Positions 18,363 through 26,747 of a stretch of 64,000 bases of DNA are shown here, one piece after another. The position numbers and the translations under genes are program-made. The notes beneath the pieces were generated by a model that worked only from the letters and a program-made list of their open reading frames with translations, was not told the origin of the DNA and did no database searches. Source of the DNA: Myxococcales bacterium. GTDB taxonomy: Bacteria > Myxococcota_A > Polyangia > Fen-1088. Every line of letters starts with the position of its first letter. Positions within the stretch are counted from its first letter, which is position 1. The stretch lies in NCBI GenBank assembly GCA_022184915.1, contig JAGTJU010000001.1:1552057-1616056 (forward strand). The letters are read 5' to 3'.

Positions 18363-20681
18363 ATGCGCCGGCTTCCCTGGCCGTTATTTCTTCTGACCAT
18401 GGGTCTCGTGGCCGCCGCGTGCCGGGGCGGCTGCGCACGGGTCCTGCATACGCCCTCGCGCGAAGGCAACGAAACCATGACGCAACCGATTGAAACGAAT
18501 CTGCCGGGCCGACCGCTCATGCCGGGCGCAGTGGTGGCAGAGCTGGCGCAAGCCGTTTCGGCGAAAGGGCCTTCATACGTCCCCCGCACCAAGCACCTGG
18601 ACGCGGGTGCACCCCGCTATACGAACCGCCTGGTCCTCGAACCGAGCCCGTACCTGCTCCAGCACGCGCACAACCCGGTGAACTGGTACCCCTGGGGCGA
18701 AGAGGCGTTTGCGGCCGCGCGTCGTGAGAACAAGCCCGTTTTTCTCTCCATAGGCTACTCCACCTGTCACTGGTGCCACGTGATGGAGGAGGAGTCGTTC
18801 GAGGACGAAGAGATTGCAGCTTACCTGAACCAGCACTACGTGTGCATCAAGGTGGACCGAGAAGAGCGCCCTGACGTGGACGCGGTGTACATGAGCGCCG
18901 TGCAAAACCTGACGGGCGGTGGGGGCTGGCCCATGAGCGTATGGCTCACCGCCGATCGTGAACCGTTCTTCGCGGGCACGTACTTCCCGCCGCGGGATGG
19001 CGTCCGGGGCGTGCGTCGAGGGTTTTTGACGCTGGTGCGTGAGCTGGGTGAGACCTTCAAGAAGGATCCTGCGCAGGTTCGTCAGGCCGCGCAGGCCTTG
19101 GTCAAGGCCGTCAAGGACGACATGGAGGGTGCGGCCGACGCGGCCGGCAGCGGCGTGCCCGAGCCCAAGGTGATTGCGGCCACCGTCGGATATCTGAAAA
19201 ACGCCTTCGATCCGGTCTACGGGGGCCTGCGCCGCGCGCCCAAGTTTCCCTCGAATGTGCCGATCCGGCTCTTGCTCAGGTACCACAGGCGTACGGGTGA
19301 CGAACGGGCGCTGCACATGGCGTTGCTGACGCTCGAGAAGATGGCAGCGGGAGGCCTCTACGATCAGGTGGGTGGCGGCTTTCACCGCTATGCGACCGAT
19401 GCGCTGTGGCTCGTGCCCCACTTCGAGAAAATGCTCTACGACAATGCCCTGCTGACCGTCGCGTACCTCGAGGGCTTTCAGCAGAGCGGCCGCGAAGATT
19501 TCGCCCGCGTCGCCCGCGAAGTTCTCGACTACGTGCTCGGCGAGATGACCTCACCCGAAGGTGGCTTTTACTCGGCCACCGACGCCGACTCGCCCGGGCC
19601 CGACGGACGCCGGGAAGAAGGCGTCTTCTTCGTGTGGTCGCTGGACGAACTGGAAGCGGTGCTGGGCCCCGAGGCCGAGGCCTTCGCGCAGCACTATGGC
19701 ATCACACGGCAGGGGAACTTCGAGGGCGCCAACATTCCGCACGTGTTGGTCCCGAACGAGGCGACCTGGGGAGCCCTGGCGGGCGCGCGTCAGAAGCTGT
19801 ACGAAGCGCGTCGCCTTCGCCCACCGCCTCTGCGTGATGAGAAGATCCTGGCGGCGTGGAATGGTCTGATGCTCTCCGCCTTTGCGGTGGGGGGGCGGGT
19901 GCTGGATGAGCCCAGGTATGTACACGCCGCCACCCGCGCCGCGGACTTCTTGCTCAGGCACATGCGCAAAGACGGCCGCATGGTGCGTAGCTACAAGGAG
20001 GGGCGGGTTCAGCCGCGGGGCTTCCTCGAAGACCAGGCGTTCGTGGCGGCGGGGCTTTTGGACCTCTTCGAGGCCACGGCCGACCCCCGCTGGCTGGAGG
20101 CCTCACAGGGCCTGGCGCAGGCCACGGAAGAGCATTTCGCCGACCTGGAGCGAGGGGGATGGTTCACGTCTGCGCATGATGGAGAGCCTCTGCTCGCGCG
20201 GGAGCGCCCGGCCTATGATGGCGCCGAGCCCTCGGGCACCTCGGTGGCAATCATGAACGCTCTGCGGCTCTACACGTTCGCGAGCGACCCAGCGTGGAAG
20301 ACCGTGGCCGAGAAGGGTCTCGCGTCCCTTCAGCCTCGCCTCGTGCAAAGCGGCCTGGGTTTGACCGAGGCTCTGTTGGCACTCGATCGTCATGCGGACA
20401 AGCCCCGCGAGATCGTGATCGTCTGGCCTCCGGGGCAGCGGCACACGGCCCAGCCGCTCATCGACGTGGTGCGCAGGGCCTTCGTTCCGAATCGCGCCCT
20501 GGTGACCGCCGAAGCAGGCCCATCGCTCGAAGCCCTCGCCCGGTGGGTGCCGTTCGTCTCCGGGAAAGAGCCCGAGGGGGGGCGGGCTACCGCCTACGTC
20601 TGCGAAGAGGGGCGGTGTGAACTGCCCGTCACGGATCCGGCCCGCTTCGCCGCCCAACTTCAGAAGGTGCGACCTTACTGA
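18363..20681 (+). CDS. YyaL/SPATA20-type thioredoxin-domain protein with lipoprotein signal
   Basis: A 772-residue protein. After a lipoprotein leader ([14 protein letters not shown], Cys20) come the family-defining [21 protein letters not shown] stretch, [20 protein letters not shown] with the CHWC redox-like motif (135-138), [13 protein letters not shown] and [12 protein letters not shown], then an (alpha/alpha)6-barrel resembling N-acylglucosamine epimerase/cellobiose epimerase ([33 protein letters not shown]). Function is not firmly established in the family. YyaL proteins are usually cytosolic, so the lipobox is notable. It sits beside the exported MsrBA across lipB, hinting at envelope redox work. 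Confidence 0.85.
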   Translation: MRRLPWPLFLLTMGLVAAACRGGCARVLHTPSREGNETMTQPIETNLPGRPLMPGAVVAELAQAVSAKGPSYVPRTKHLDAGAPRYTNRLVLEPSPYLLQHAHNPVNWYPWGEEAFAAARRENKPVFLSIGYSTCHWCHVMEEESFEDEEIAAYLNQHYVCIKVDREERPDVDAVYMSAVQNLTGGGGWPMSVWLTADREPFFAGTYFPPRDGVRGVRRGFLTLVRELGETFKKDPAQVRQAAQALVKAVKDDMEGAADAAGSGVPEPKVIAATVGYLKNAFDPVYGGLRRAPKFPSNVPIRLLLRYHRRTGDERALHMALLTLEKMAAGGLYDQVGGGFHRYATDALWLVPHFEKMLYDNALLTVAYLEGFQQSGREDFARVAREVLDYVLGEMTSPEGGFYSATDADSPGPDGRREEGVFFVWSLDELEAVLGPEAEAFAQHYGITRQGNFEGANIPHVLVPNEATWGALAGARQKLYEARRLRPPPLRDEKILAAWNGLMLSAFAVGGRVLDEPRYVHAATRAADFLLRHMRKDGRMVRSYKEGRVQPRGFLEDQAFVAAGLLDLFEATADPRWLEASQGLAQATEEHFADLERGGWFTSAHDGEPLLARERPAYDGAEPSGTSVAIMNALRLYTFASDPAWKTVAEKGLASLQPRLVQSGLGLTEALLALDRHADKPREIVIVWPPGQRHTAQPLIDVVRRAFVPNRALVTAEAGPSLEALARWVPFVSGKEPEGGRATAYVCEEGRCELPVTDPARFAAQLQKVRPY

Positions 20682-20689
20682 GGACACGA

Positions 20690-20761
20690 CAAGGGATCCG
20701 TCCGGAACGGCCGTCCGGAACGGCCGTCCGAAACGGCCGTCCGAAACGGGAGGATCCCTTG
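20690..20761. repeat. Four tandem 13-bp repeats inside a perfect 10-bp inverted repeat
   Basis: CAAGGGATCC (20690-20699) and GGATCCCTTG (20752-20761) are exact inverted copies. Between them sit about four copies of a 13-bp unit: GTCCGGAACGGCC twice, then GTCCGAAACGGCC, then a truncated GTCCGAAACGG. Each junction holds the 8-bp palindrome ACGGCCGT. The element fills the convergent gap between the YyaL-like gene and the OmpA-type gene, so it may act as a bidirectional terminator or mRNA-stabilising structure. Its organised repeat is unlike an ordinary terminator and suggests a dispersed REP-like element. Confidence 0.7.
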
Positions 20762-20777
20762 CCTGGCCGAAGACCCG

Positions 20778-21640
20778 TCAGTTCCCCTCGAGCACACCCT
20801 CGAGGGAGGGCAGGTCCGAAAGGTTCGGTTCGAGCACGATCTCGATGCGCCGATTCTGAGCCTTGTTCTCCGTGGTGTCGTTGGCAGCAACGGGATCGAA
20901 CTCACCATAGCCGGAAGCCGCGAGGACTTCGGGCTTCATGCCGTACTCGATGAGCAGCCTCGTGACCTCCACGGCGCGCGCGGGTGGAGAGCTCCCAATT
21001 CGAGGGAAAGCGCGACGTCTTGATGGGCACGTTGTCGGTATGCCCCGCAACGAGAAAGCGGCGGTCGGCGATTGAGCCCAATGCCGATGCCACCTGCTGC
21101 AATGCCGCTTGTCCATCGGGCTTCACGGCGGTTTTGCCGGAGTCGAAGAGCACGTCGTTGGGCAAGGCCAAGAGCATGCGCCCGTTGCGGATCGTGACCT
21201 TGATGGTGCCGGCGTCGATCATCGCCTTGAGGCGCGCCACGAGGCCACGGAAGGTGGCTGCCCGGGCCTCGGCGGCCGCTTTTTTGCCGGCGCAGCTCCT
21301 CGAGGCGCTCCTTGGCATCGTTGAGCCCCGCTGCGAGTTGCCCCTTCTCGCTTGCCAGCTTCTCCACGTTTTGTCCCAGCTGCTCGAGGCGGCGCTTGAG
21401 CTCGGCAACCAGGGCCGACGTGTCATCGAGTTGCTGGTTGAGCTTGTCGCGTTCGCCCGTGCGTGCGGCCAGGGCTTGGCGGGTGCTGTCGAGCTCGGCG
21501 CTGAGCTCCTGCTCGCGCTCTGCGCAGGTCTTCTGGGTGCGCGCAAGCTCGGCTTCTTTGGCTTTGTACGTGCCCGAAGTGACACATCCAGCGGCCACCA
21601 GCAGTGACGGCAACGCCAGCCAGAGTCGTGATCTCTTCAT
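20778..21640 (-). pseudogene. OmpA-type peptidoglycan-binding lipoprotein, interrupted by two frameshifts
   Basis: Read across two shifts this is a ~286-residue outer-membrane lipoprotein. A strong AGGAGG precedes ATG 21640; the leader LWLALPSLLVAAGC has a lipobox (Cys19), followed by a coiled coil (~30-115) and an OmpA C-terminal domain: VLFDSGKTAVKPDGQAAL, VAGHTDNVPI, NWELSTARAVEVTRLL and NRRIEIVLEPN. This domain binds diaminopimelate in peptidoglycan and tethers the outer membrane. Shifts lie at the T6/A6 tract 21280-21285 and at ~20981-20984, where one extra C breaks STARAVEV. Conservation on both sides of each shift suggests sequence error rather than decay. Confidence 0.8.
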
Positions 21641-21754
21641 CGGTTCGTTTCCTCCTGAGTGAACGGTCGGCGCGCACGGCCGGTAAAGAGGCCGGGCGCG
21701 CCGAAGGTTATGTGGTCTTCCGGGATAGGTGTGGCGAACGCGGGTTTGCCGCGC

Positions 21755-22255
21755 TCACTTTGCGGCGGCAGGTTTGAGGCCGAGTACGTCCGCGCACGCA
21801 GCCGAGAGCTTTTCGGCGTTCTTCTGCATGCAGGGCATGAGGCCGCCCTGTTGCGTGGATTCCTTGAGGCAAAGCTTCTTCATGTCGGCCTTGCAGGCTT
21901 GCTCGAAGCGCTTCTTGAGATACTCGTAGATGTCCTTCTTGCAGCCGTTGCTGAGACCGTCTTTTTGGGCCCGCAGGCAGCTGGCAACGCGATTGTCGCC
22001 ATACTTCACCTGCGCACAGTGCGTCTCGATATCCTTTTTGCAGGCCTTGTCGGGGTTCGGCAGGTCCGCCAGGATCTCCTCGGCCGGCTCCACGACGGGG
22101 GCTGGCGCGGGGACCGGCTCGGCCACCTGCGCAGCTTCGGCCTTTGGCGCTTCCGGCTTCTTCTTTTGTTTCGCCTGCGCGGCTGGGCCGGCGAGGAGGA
22201 CGAGGGTCAAGGCCAGGCCGAAGCCCGCAAGGCGTAGAATCGATCGTGCGTTCAT
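21755..22255 (-). CDS. Secreted cysteine-rich repeat protein (Cys_rich_FGFR/GLG1-like)
   Basis: A 166-residue protein with a signal peptide (LRLAGFGLALTLVLLAGPAAQA), a Lys/Pro/Ala/Glu-rich linker, and a Cys-rich C-terminal half with two or three repeats of about 40-50 residues: ACKKDIETHCAQV...RVASCLRAQ, GCKKDIYEYL...QACKADMKKLC, ending PCMQKNAEKLSAACADVL. This C-x(3)-D-x(3)-HC pattern resembles the Golgi-apparatus-protein-1 Cys-rich repeat seen in some proteobacterial secreted proteins. GGGAGA sits 6 bp before the ATG. Periplasmic or surface location is inferred; function unknown. Confidence 0.8.
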   Translation of the reverse strand: MNARSILRLAGFGLALTLVLLAGPAAQAKQKKKPEAPKAEAAQVAEPVPAPAPVVEPAEEILADLPNPDKACKKDIETHCAQVKYGDNRVASCLRAQKDGLSNGCKKDIYEYLKKRFEQACKADMKKLCLKESTQQGGLMPCMQKNAEKLSAACADVLGLKPAAAK

Positions 22256-22351
22256 TTGAATCTCCCGGTGTGCGAGGGTGTGGTCGTGCGGTTCTAAACC
22301 AAGCCGTCCCCGTTTTGCTGTTTTTCCGTACGGGGCCGGGCCGCGCACCAC

Positions 22352-23401
22352 CTAGAGGGTTTGCATGTACGCCGTCAGGTCAGCGGGAATGGGGCTTTCC
22401 ACCGTGACGAGCTCGCCGGCGGCAGGGTGGGGGAAGCTCAACCGGTGTGCGTGCAGCGCCTGGCGGGGCAGGCCGTCGAAGAGCGCCAGCAGCTCGTCGG
22501 TCATGCCACCATCACAATAAGCCATGAACGCTTTTTCACCGGCGCGGTAAAGCTTGTCTCCCACGAGTGGGTGCCCAAGGTGCGCGAAGTGAACCCGGAT
22601 CTGATGCTGGCGTCCCGTTTCCGGCTCGGCGCCCACGAAGGTATGGTGCCGAAACCGCTCACGGACGTGAAAACGGGTGCGGGCTTCGAGCCCCTCGTTC
22701 ACCACGCCCATCATCAAGTGGGTCGGGGTGTCGAGCAGCCCCAGCGGGGCGTCGATCAAGCCCAGGTCGGCTTCGACGCGTCCGTGAACGAGGGCAAGGT
22801 AGCTCTTCTTGACCCGCCGATTCGCAAACGCTTTTTTTAGGCTCGAGGCCGCGCGCGCATGCCTCGCCAGCAACAGAACACCCGATGTCTCGCGATCGAT
22901 GCGGTGACAGAGCTGAATCGGCTCGTCGGGGTAGCGTTCCCGCAGCAGCGCGGTCAGGGTGTTCCGCCAGAACTTGGCGGTGGTGTGCATCGGGAGTCCG
23001 GCTGGCTTGTCGATGGCAATGAAGTGCTCGTCTTCGGCCAAAACATCGAAGTACCGCGGGACCTCGGGTTCGATGGGGGCAGGACGTTCCAGGTGCACGA
23101 GTTCGCCCGAGCGCACCCGGGCGCTGGGGCGGGCTTTTCGCCCGTCCGCGAAGCGGATCTGCGTGTCGATGATGGCTTGCACCTTCGTGCGCGAGAGCCG
23201 GTCGATGCGCCATTTGAGGAAGTGGTCGAGGCGCCACCCGTCACACATGGGTGGAACGGGGATCCGCAGGGAAATGACGTCGGCCGGGGCAGAGCCCTCG
23301 GCGGCTGCCCACGAGGCGGCGGTGCCTTCCAGGACGTCCTCCTCGGCGCCGTCAGACTCCACCTCCGTACCGTCGGTGGGGAAGCGGGGATCTGCGGTCA
23401 T
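22352..23401 (-). CDS. RluA-family pseudouridine synthase (RluD-like)
   Basis: A 349-residue enzyme that isomerises uridines in rRNA. An acidic 45-residue lead-in precedes an S4 RNA-binding domain (GWRLDHFLKWRIDRLSRTKV, ~55-85), then the catalytic domain with AIDKPAGLPMH, CHRIDRETSGVLLLA carrying catalytic Asp169, KSYLALVHG, and ETGRQHQIRVHFAHLGHPLVGD. The presence of S4 and overall order match RluC/RluD; the exact rRNA target cannot be read from sequence. It follows the RRM gene on the same strand after 66 bp. Confidence 0.93.
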   Translation of the reverse strand: MTADPRFPTDGTEVESDGAEEDVLEGTAASWAAAEGSAPADVISLRIPVPPMCDGWRLDHFLKWRIDRLSRTKVQAIIDTQIRFADGRKARPSARVRSGELVHLERPAPIEPEVPRYFDVLAEDEHFIAIDKPAGLPMHTTAKFWRNTLTALLRERYPDEPIQLCHRIDRETSGVLLLARHARAASSLKKAFANRRVKKSYLALVHGRVEADLGLIDAPLGLLDTPTHLMMGVVNEGLEARTRFHVRERFRHHTFVGAEPETGRQHQIRVHFAHLGHPLVGDKLYRAGEKAFMAYCDGGMTDELLALFDGLPRQALHAHRLSFPHPAAGELVTVESPIPADLTAYMQTL

Positions 23402-23467
23402 GGCAGCCAGGCCAGCCCCGCGCCCGGCGCCGCACGCCGGACGGGGACCTGGGGTCGAAGACGCAGG

Positions 23468-24202
23468 CTAGTCCTCGTCCACCATGCCATTCCAACGCCA
23501 GTTGCCGCGTTCTTTTTCTTGCGGCCGGTTGGAGCGCTTCTTGACCTCCTTCTTGGAAGCCTTCTTGGCTTTGCGGGCTTCTTCGTCCTCGTCCCGCGAG
23601 AGGAAACCCGGACCGCGGGCGTCATCCTGGGGAGGAGGGGGAGGTTCCTGCGCAAATGGGTCACGCCGGTAAGGCTCGCCGGGGGCTCCAGGACCTCGTC
23701 CCGGGCCCGGCCGATACCCACCCCCGCCGTACCCACCCCCGCCGCCGCCGCCGGGGCCATAGCCCCCGCCGCCGCCCCCACCAGGCCCGAAGCCGCCAGG
23801 ACCCCCTCCGTAGCCTCCTCCGCCACCACCCGGGCCCCCCGGCCCACCCCGGTAGCCACCTCCGAATCCGCCTGGCCGCCCGGGACCCGGACCACCCGGG
23901 CCGCCGGGACCTCCCGGTCCAGGAGGGCCGCCCGGGCGTCGAGGACCCGCGGGCCGCTCCTGCGCCTCCTCGACCACGATGGCACGACCTTGAAGCAGAC
24001 GTCCCGAGAGGGCCTCACGCGCCTTTTGCGCGTCGGCGTCGGTGGCTGCCTCCACGAACGCAAAACCTCGTGGTCGCCCGGTCTCACGATCGAGCGCCAC
24101 ACGAATGCTTCGCAGTTGGACACCTTCGTTTGTGAAGGTGTCTCGCAGCTCCTGCTCGGTAACGTTGTAGGAGAGGTTCCCAACGAAAAGACGGGTACCC
24201 AT
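23468..24202 (-). CDS. RRM RNA-binding protein with long glycine/proline-rich tail
   Basis: A 244-residue protein. Residues 1-80 are one RRM with RNP2 (RLFVGNLSY) and RNP1 (RPRGFAFVEA). Then comes a ~95-residue Gly/Pro low-complexity region with GYGG and GGFG units, a PPPPP stretch, and a Lys-rich charged tail ending EKERGNWRWNGMVDED. RRM-Gly proteins in bacteria are often cold-induced RNA chaperones. The tail is far longer than the usual ~20-60 residues of bacterial RRM proteins. HU lies 48 bp upstream on the same strand, so both may come from the HU promoter. The low-complexity tract is in frame throughout. Confidence 0.9.
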   Translation of the reverse strand: MGTRLFVGNLSYNVTEQELRDTFTNEGVQLRSIRVALDRETGRPRGFAFVEAATDADAQKAREALSGRLLQGRAIVVEEAQERPAGPRRPGGPPGPGGPGGPGGPGPGRPGGFGGGYRGGPGGPGGGGGGYGGGPGGFGPGGGGGGGYGPGGGGGGGYGGGGYRPGPGRGPGAPGEPYRRDPFAQEPPPPPQDDARGPGFLSRDEDEEARKAKKASKKEVKKRSNRPQEKERGNWRWNGMVDED

Positions 24203-24250
24203 GACCTGTCGTGCCTTATCCGCGAATTCCTTGGTTGTTCGTTGACGTCG

Positions 24251-24538
24251 TTACTCGGATTGCGGCTTGTTGATCCGGTCTTTCAGCTCTTTGCCGGGGC
24301 GGAACGTCGGCACCCGCTTCGCATCGATCGTGATCGCCTCGCCCGTGCGAGGGTTACGCGCCGTACGCGCCTTTGCTTCCTTGACGAGGAAAGCACCAAA
24401 GCCGCGAAAATCGATTCTCTCACCTTGCTCCATCGCGGCGGCCACGGCCTCGAGGGTTGCGTCGACAATCGTCTCGACCTGGGGCCTCGCAAAGTTGTGT
24501 TGGCGGGCCACCGAGTCGACGAGATCTGCTTTTTTCAT
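24251..24538 (-). CDS. HU/IHF-family DNA-binding protein
   Basis: A 95-residue histone-like protein that bends and compacts DNA as a dimer. It has the family start MKKADLVDSVARQHNF, the helix KPQVETIVDATLEAVAAAM (here ARPQVETIV), GERIDFRGFGAFLVKEAKAR, and the beta-arm proline motif ARNPRTGEAITI followed by VPTFRPGKELKDRIN. The RTARNPRTGE arm is typical for both HU and IHF; the acidic insertion suggests IHF-alpha-like, but the class is left open. An AGGAGA lies ~12 bp before the ATG, and a promoter with a ~150-nt leader is visible upstream. Confidence 0.95.
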   Translation of the reverse strand: MKKADLVDSVARQHNFARPQVETIVDATLEAVAAAMEQGERIDFRGFGAFLVKEAKARTARNPRTGEAITIDAKRVPTFRPGKELKDRINKPQSE

Positions 24539-24698
24539 ACTGAGGAAACTCTCCTGAGAACGGGTTCATGTGTTGGCGGGAACGCGACAGTTACAGCCTA
24601 AGGCGACGTAAGGAAGCCTTGCTTCTGCCGAGACGACGAGGTCTTTATTGATGCCAACTCCGAACGAAAATCGGGCTTGAGCCGCCCACTGGTCGGTA

Positions 24699-24728
24699 AA
24701 GATAGTCCCGGGAAGACGAGGAGGTCAA
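24699..24728 (-). promoter_or_regulatory. Candidate sigma70-type promoter for HU (and perhaps the RRM gene)
   Basis: On the minus strand TTGACC (24728-24723), an 18-bp spacer and TATCTT (24704-24699) form a promoter match, predicting a start near 24692 and a leader of ~150 nt before the HU ATG. The same TATCTT -10 box appears in front of the other RRM gene. The rest of 24539-24896 holds no supported gene; a small GAAGC-AAG-GCTTC hairpin lies in the leader near 24612-24626. Confidence 0.5.
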
Positions 24729-24896
24729 GCGGCACTGTGGAGCGACGCGGCGCATCCCGCAGACGGAGGTGCCCGGGGTTTCACGTTTTCCCTCCGTTTT
24801 CGAGGAAGGATCCCCTGGTCGGCCGGTCTGACTTTCGTTTCCCACGAGTCCTGTTAACCTGCAGCGTTACGTCGAGGTGCATGTGAAGAGGTCCGC

Positions 24897-25520
24897 ATGA
24901 AGGGGTTCGTTGGCTTTTTACTGGGCGCGTCGCTTGCCTCCGCGGGCTGGTACTACTTCGTGTTCCTTCGGCCTGCAGTACCGGAACGGACGGAGGAGGC
25001 ACGGGTCGAGCCCGCGGCCGAGCCCGCAGCGCCCAAGCGCATCCGACGGACCCGTCGCAGGGCACGTCAGGTGGTAGAAAACCCAAACCAGCCGGGTGGG
25101 TCTGACTCCACTTTTGAGGAAGAGGTCCCCCAACGGCAGCTCACGGCGGCCGAGCTTCGGCCTCAGGCCCGGGGAGACAACCTCTCCCGTCCCGACGTGT
25201 TGCACCTGGACATGGGCAGCGGCGATGAGCTCCCGGAGTTGGAACAGTCCGACATCGACGACCGGTTTCGGGCGCGGCAAGAGGCCATCCTCGACTGTAT
25301 CGAGACGGCCCGGCCCGATCCCTCGACCTACGTGCCCGGCCAGGTGAGCATCCAGTTTCGGATCCAGCGCAATGGTCAGGTGCGGGGGGTGCGGGTCGAA
25401 GCGCCTGCCATCTTGCAGCAAGGCGGCCTTTACGGGTGCGTCAAGGACGTGGTCATGGGTCTGAAATTCCCGGCCTCGCGGGGCAGCCAGGTGGTGACCT
25501 ATCCCTTTGCGCTCAGCTGA
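24897..25520 (+). CDS. TonB/AgmX-PglI C-terminal-like membrane-anchored protein
   Basis: A 207-residue protein. It has an N-terminal membrane anchor (FVGFLLGASLASAGWYYFVF, residues ~4-23), a Pro/Ala/Glu-rich and Arg-rich periplasmic linker (~30-60), and a C-terminal domain (~125-207) with AILDCIETARPDPSTYVPGQ, VSIQFRIQRNGQVRGVRVEA, LYGCVKDVVMGLKFPASRG and VTYPFAL. The two Cys and the ending FPASRG-VTYPF match the TonB-like domain of myxobacterial AgmX/PglI proteins, linked there to gliding or envelope energy transfer. AAGAGG precedes the ATG. It diverges from HU; no ExbB/ExbD partner is in the window. Confidence 0.72.
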   Translation: MKGFVGFLLGASLASAGWYYFVFLRPAVPERTEEARVEPAAEPAAPKRIRRTRRRARQVVENPNQPGGSDSTFEEEVPQRQLTAAELRPQARGDNLSRPDVLHLDMGSGDELPELEQSDIDDRFRARQEAILDCIETARPDPSTYVPGQVSIQFRIQRNGQVRGVRVEAPAILQQGGLYGCVKDVVMGLKFPASRGSQVVTYPFALS

Positions 25521-25529
25521 CAGGGGCGC

Positions 25530-25943
25530 TCACGACGTCCGGGCGGCGCGTAGCGTCTGAACCCGGTTTCGTGCCCAGCCCACGATTTCGGCCGCGGCCT
25601 CCCACGTGCCGAGGTCCGGCCTCCCGAGAGGCACCAACTCCGGGGGTGCTGGGGGCGTCTGGACCAGGGTCTGGGCCGCCACCTTCACCACCTGCGGGAG
25701 CTGGTCGTCCTTCGCGATCGCCACCACGTGGTCCATGTAGCTGCGGCCCCAGGATGCGTCGAACGCGAGCCGGAGCACCGCGTTGAGAGCCATGCCGGCC
25801 GCACGGCGGGCGTGGGTGATGCCGGGGCGGTAGCCACGCCGCTCGAGCGCCGCCCGGCTATGGGCGAGCTCGTTCTGGGCGGCCGCGAGCCAGTCCTCGG
25901 CGGAAAGGCGATCGAGCCATTCGGTGCCAGATTCCGGGGTCAT
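25530..25943 (-). CDS. HEPN-like small helical protein
   Basis: A 137-residue all-helical protein. The pattern DWLAAAQNELAHSRAALERR and GITHARRAAGMALNAVLRL resembles HEPN domains, which often bind nucleotides or act as RNases in toxin-antitoxin pairs. The RNase motif Rx4-6H is not evident, so a non-nuclease scaffold is more likely. Its ATG overlaps the stop of the CDP-alcohol phosphatidyltransferase gene (ATGA, 25940-25943), which suggests coupled translation. HEPN assignment is by pattern only. Confidence 0.6.
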   Translation of the reverse strand: MTPESGTEWLDRLSAEDWLAAAQNELAHSRAALERRGYRPGITHARRAAGMALNAVLRLAFDASWGRSYMDHVVAIAKDDQLPQVVKVAAQTLVQTPPAPPELVPLGRPDLGTWEAAAEIVGWARNRVQTLRAARTS

Positions 25944-26701
25944 GTTTTGGGGGCGAGGCGTCCGAGACGCCAGAGGGTGAGTAGGAGGCAGCGGCCCGCG
26001 TAGGCCAAATTCATGAAGATGTACGCATGCAGGAAAAGGTCGAGGCGGTCCAGCAGGGCCACCGCCCAAAGGTAGGTCGGGTAATGAACCACGAACTTGC
26101 CCACGGCCTCGAGGGCCCGGGCAGCCCGCGCCAGACCGCTCCCGCGCACGGGCCCTTGGGTCGTGGGCAGGCCCTGCCCATAGTCGCCCGCTGCGGGGGC
26201 CGCGAGAGCGCCGGCGGTGCTGACCACCTCGGGGCGCCTCAGAAACGAGGTCAGCGTGACCGCGGTCGCGACCGTCACCGCTCCGAGCAGCCCTTCGAGC
26301 AACCACCGGGGCTCGCTCGCAGGCTGCCACAGCCGCACGGCGCACGCCGCGACCAGCAGGAGGGCCTTGAGCTCGTCGGCCATGTAATCGAGGTGGGCGC
26401 CCACGGGAGACGAGGTGCCTCGATACCGCGCCAGCTGACCGTCGGCCATGTCGACCACATAGGAGAGCTCGAGCAGCGCCACGCTGGCGATGAGGCCCTC
26501 GTGACTTGGCAGGAGCACCACGCCCGCTGCCGCGATCACGAAAAGACCAAGAGAGCCGAACGTCAGTTGGTTCGGGGTCAGGCGGGTGCTCGCAACGGCC
26601 ACCACGAGCACCGCGGCGAGCGGCCGTGCCACGTAGCGGTTGAAGACCAGATCAACGGGCTTGCGGGTTCGGCGGTAAGCGTCGGCGATCGCGGCGAACA
26701 T
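25940..26701 (-). CDS. CDP-alcohol phosphatidyltransferase family membrane protein
   Basis: A 253-residue integral membrane enzyme with several hydrophobic helices. The full family motif is visible as DMADGQLARYRG then SPVGAHLDYMAD, i.e. Dx2DGx2ARx8Gx3Dx3D, which binds CDP-linked substrate and metal. Members make phosphatidylglycerol-, inositol- or other headgroup phospholipids; the substrate here cannot be assigned. The ATG at 26699-26701 follows a GGGGGC and is preferred over a TTG 21 bp upstream. It is coupled to the HEPN-like gene. Confidence 0.9.
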   Translation of the reverse strand: MFAAIADAYRRTRKPVDLVFNRYVARPLAAVLVVAVASTRLTPNQLTFGSLGLFVIAAAGVVLLPSHEGLIASVALLELSYVVDMADGQLARYRGTSSPVGAHLDYMADELKALLLVAACAVRLWQPASEPRWLLEGLLGAVTVATAVTLTSFLRRPEVVSTAGALAAPAAGDYGQGLPTTQGPVRGSGLARAARALEAVGKFVVHYPTYLWAVALLDRLDLFLHAYIFMNLAYAGRCLLLTLWRLGRLAPKT

Positions 26702-26747
26702 GAACGTCGAGCCCCCTAGCAAACGGACGGGGCCGCCGAAAGGACGA

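Noticed and set aside
23690-23950. GC-rich simple repeats, possibly a non-coding repeat array
   Set aside because: The tract is in frame within the RRM gene and encodes a Gly/Pro tail; the same holds for 55080-55190.
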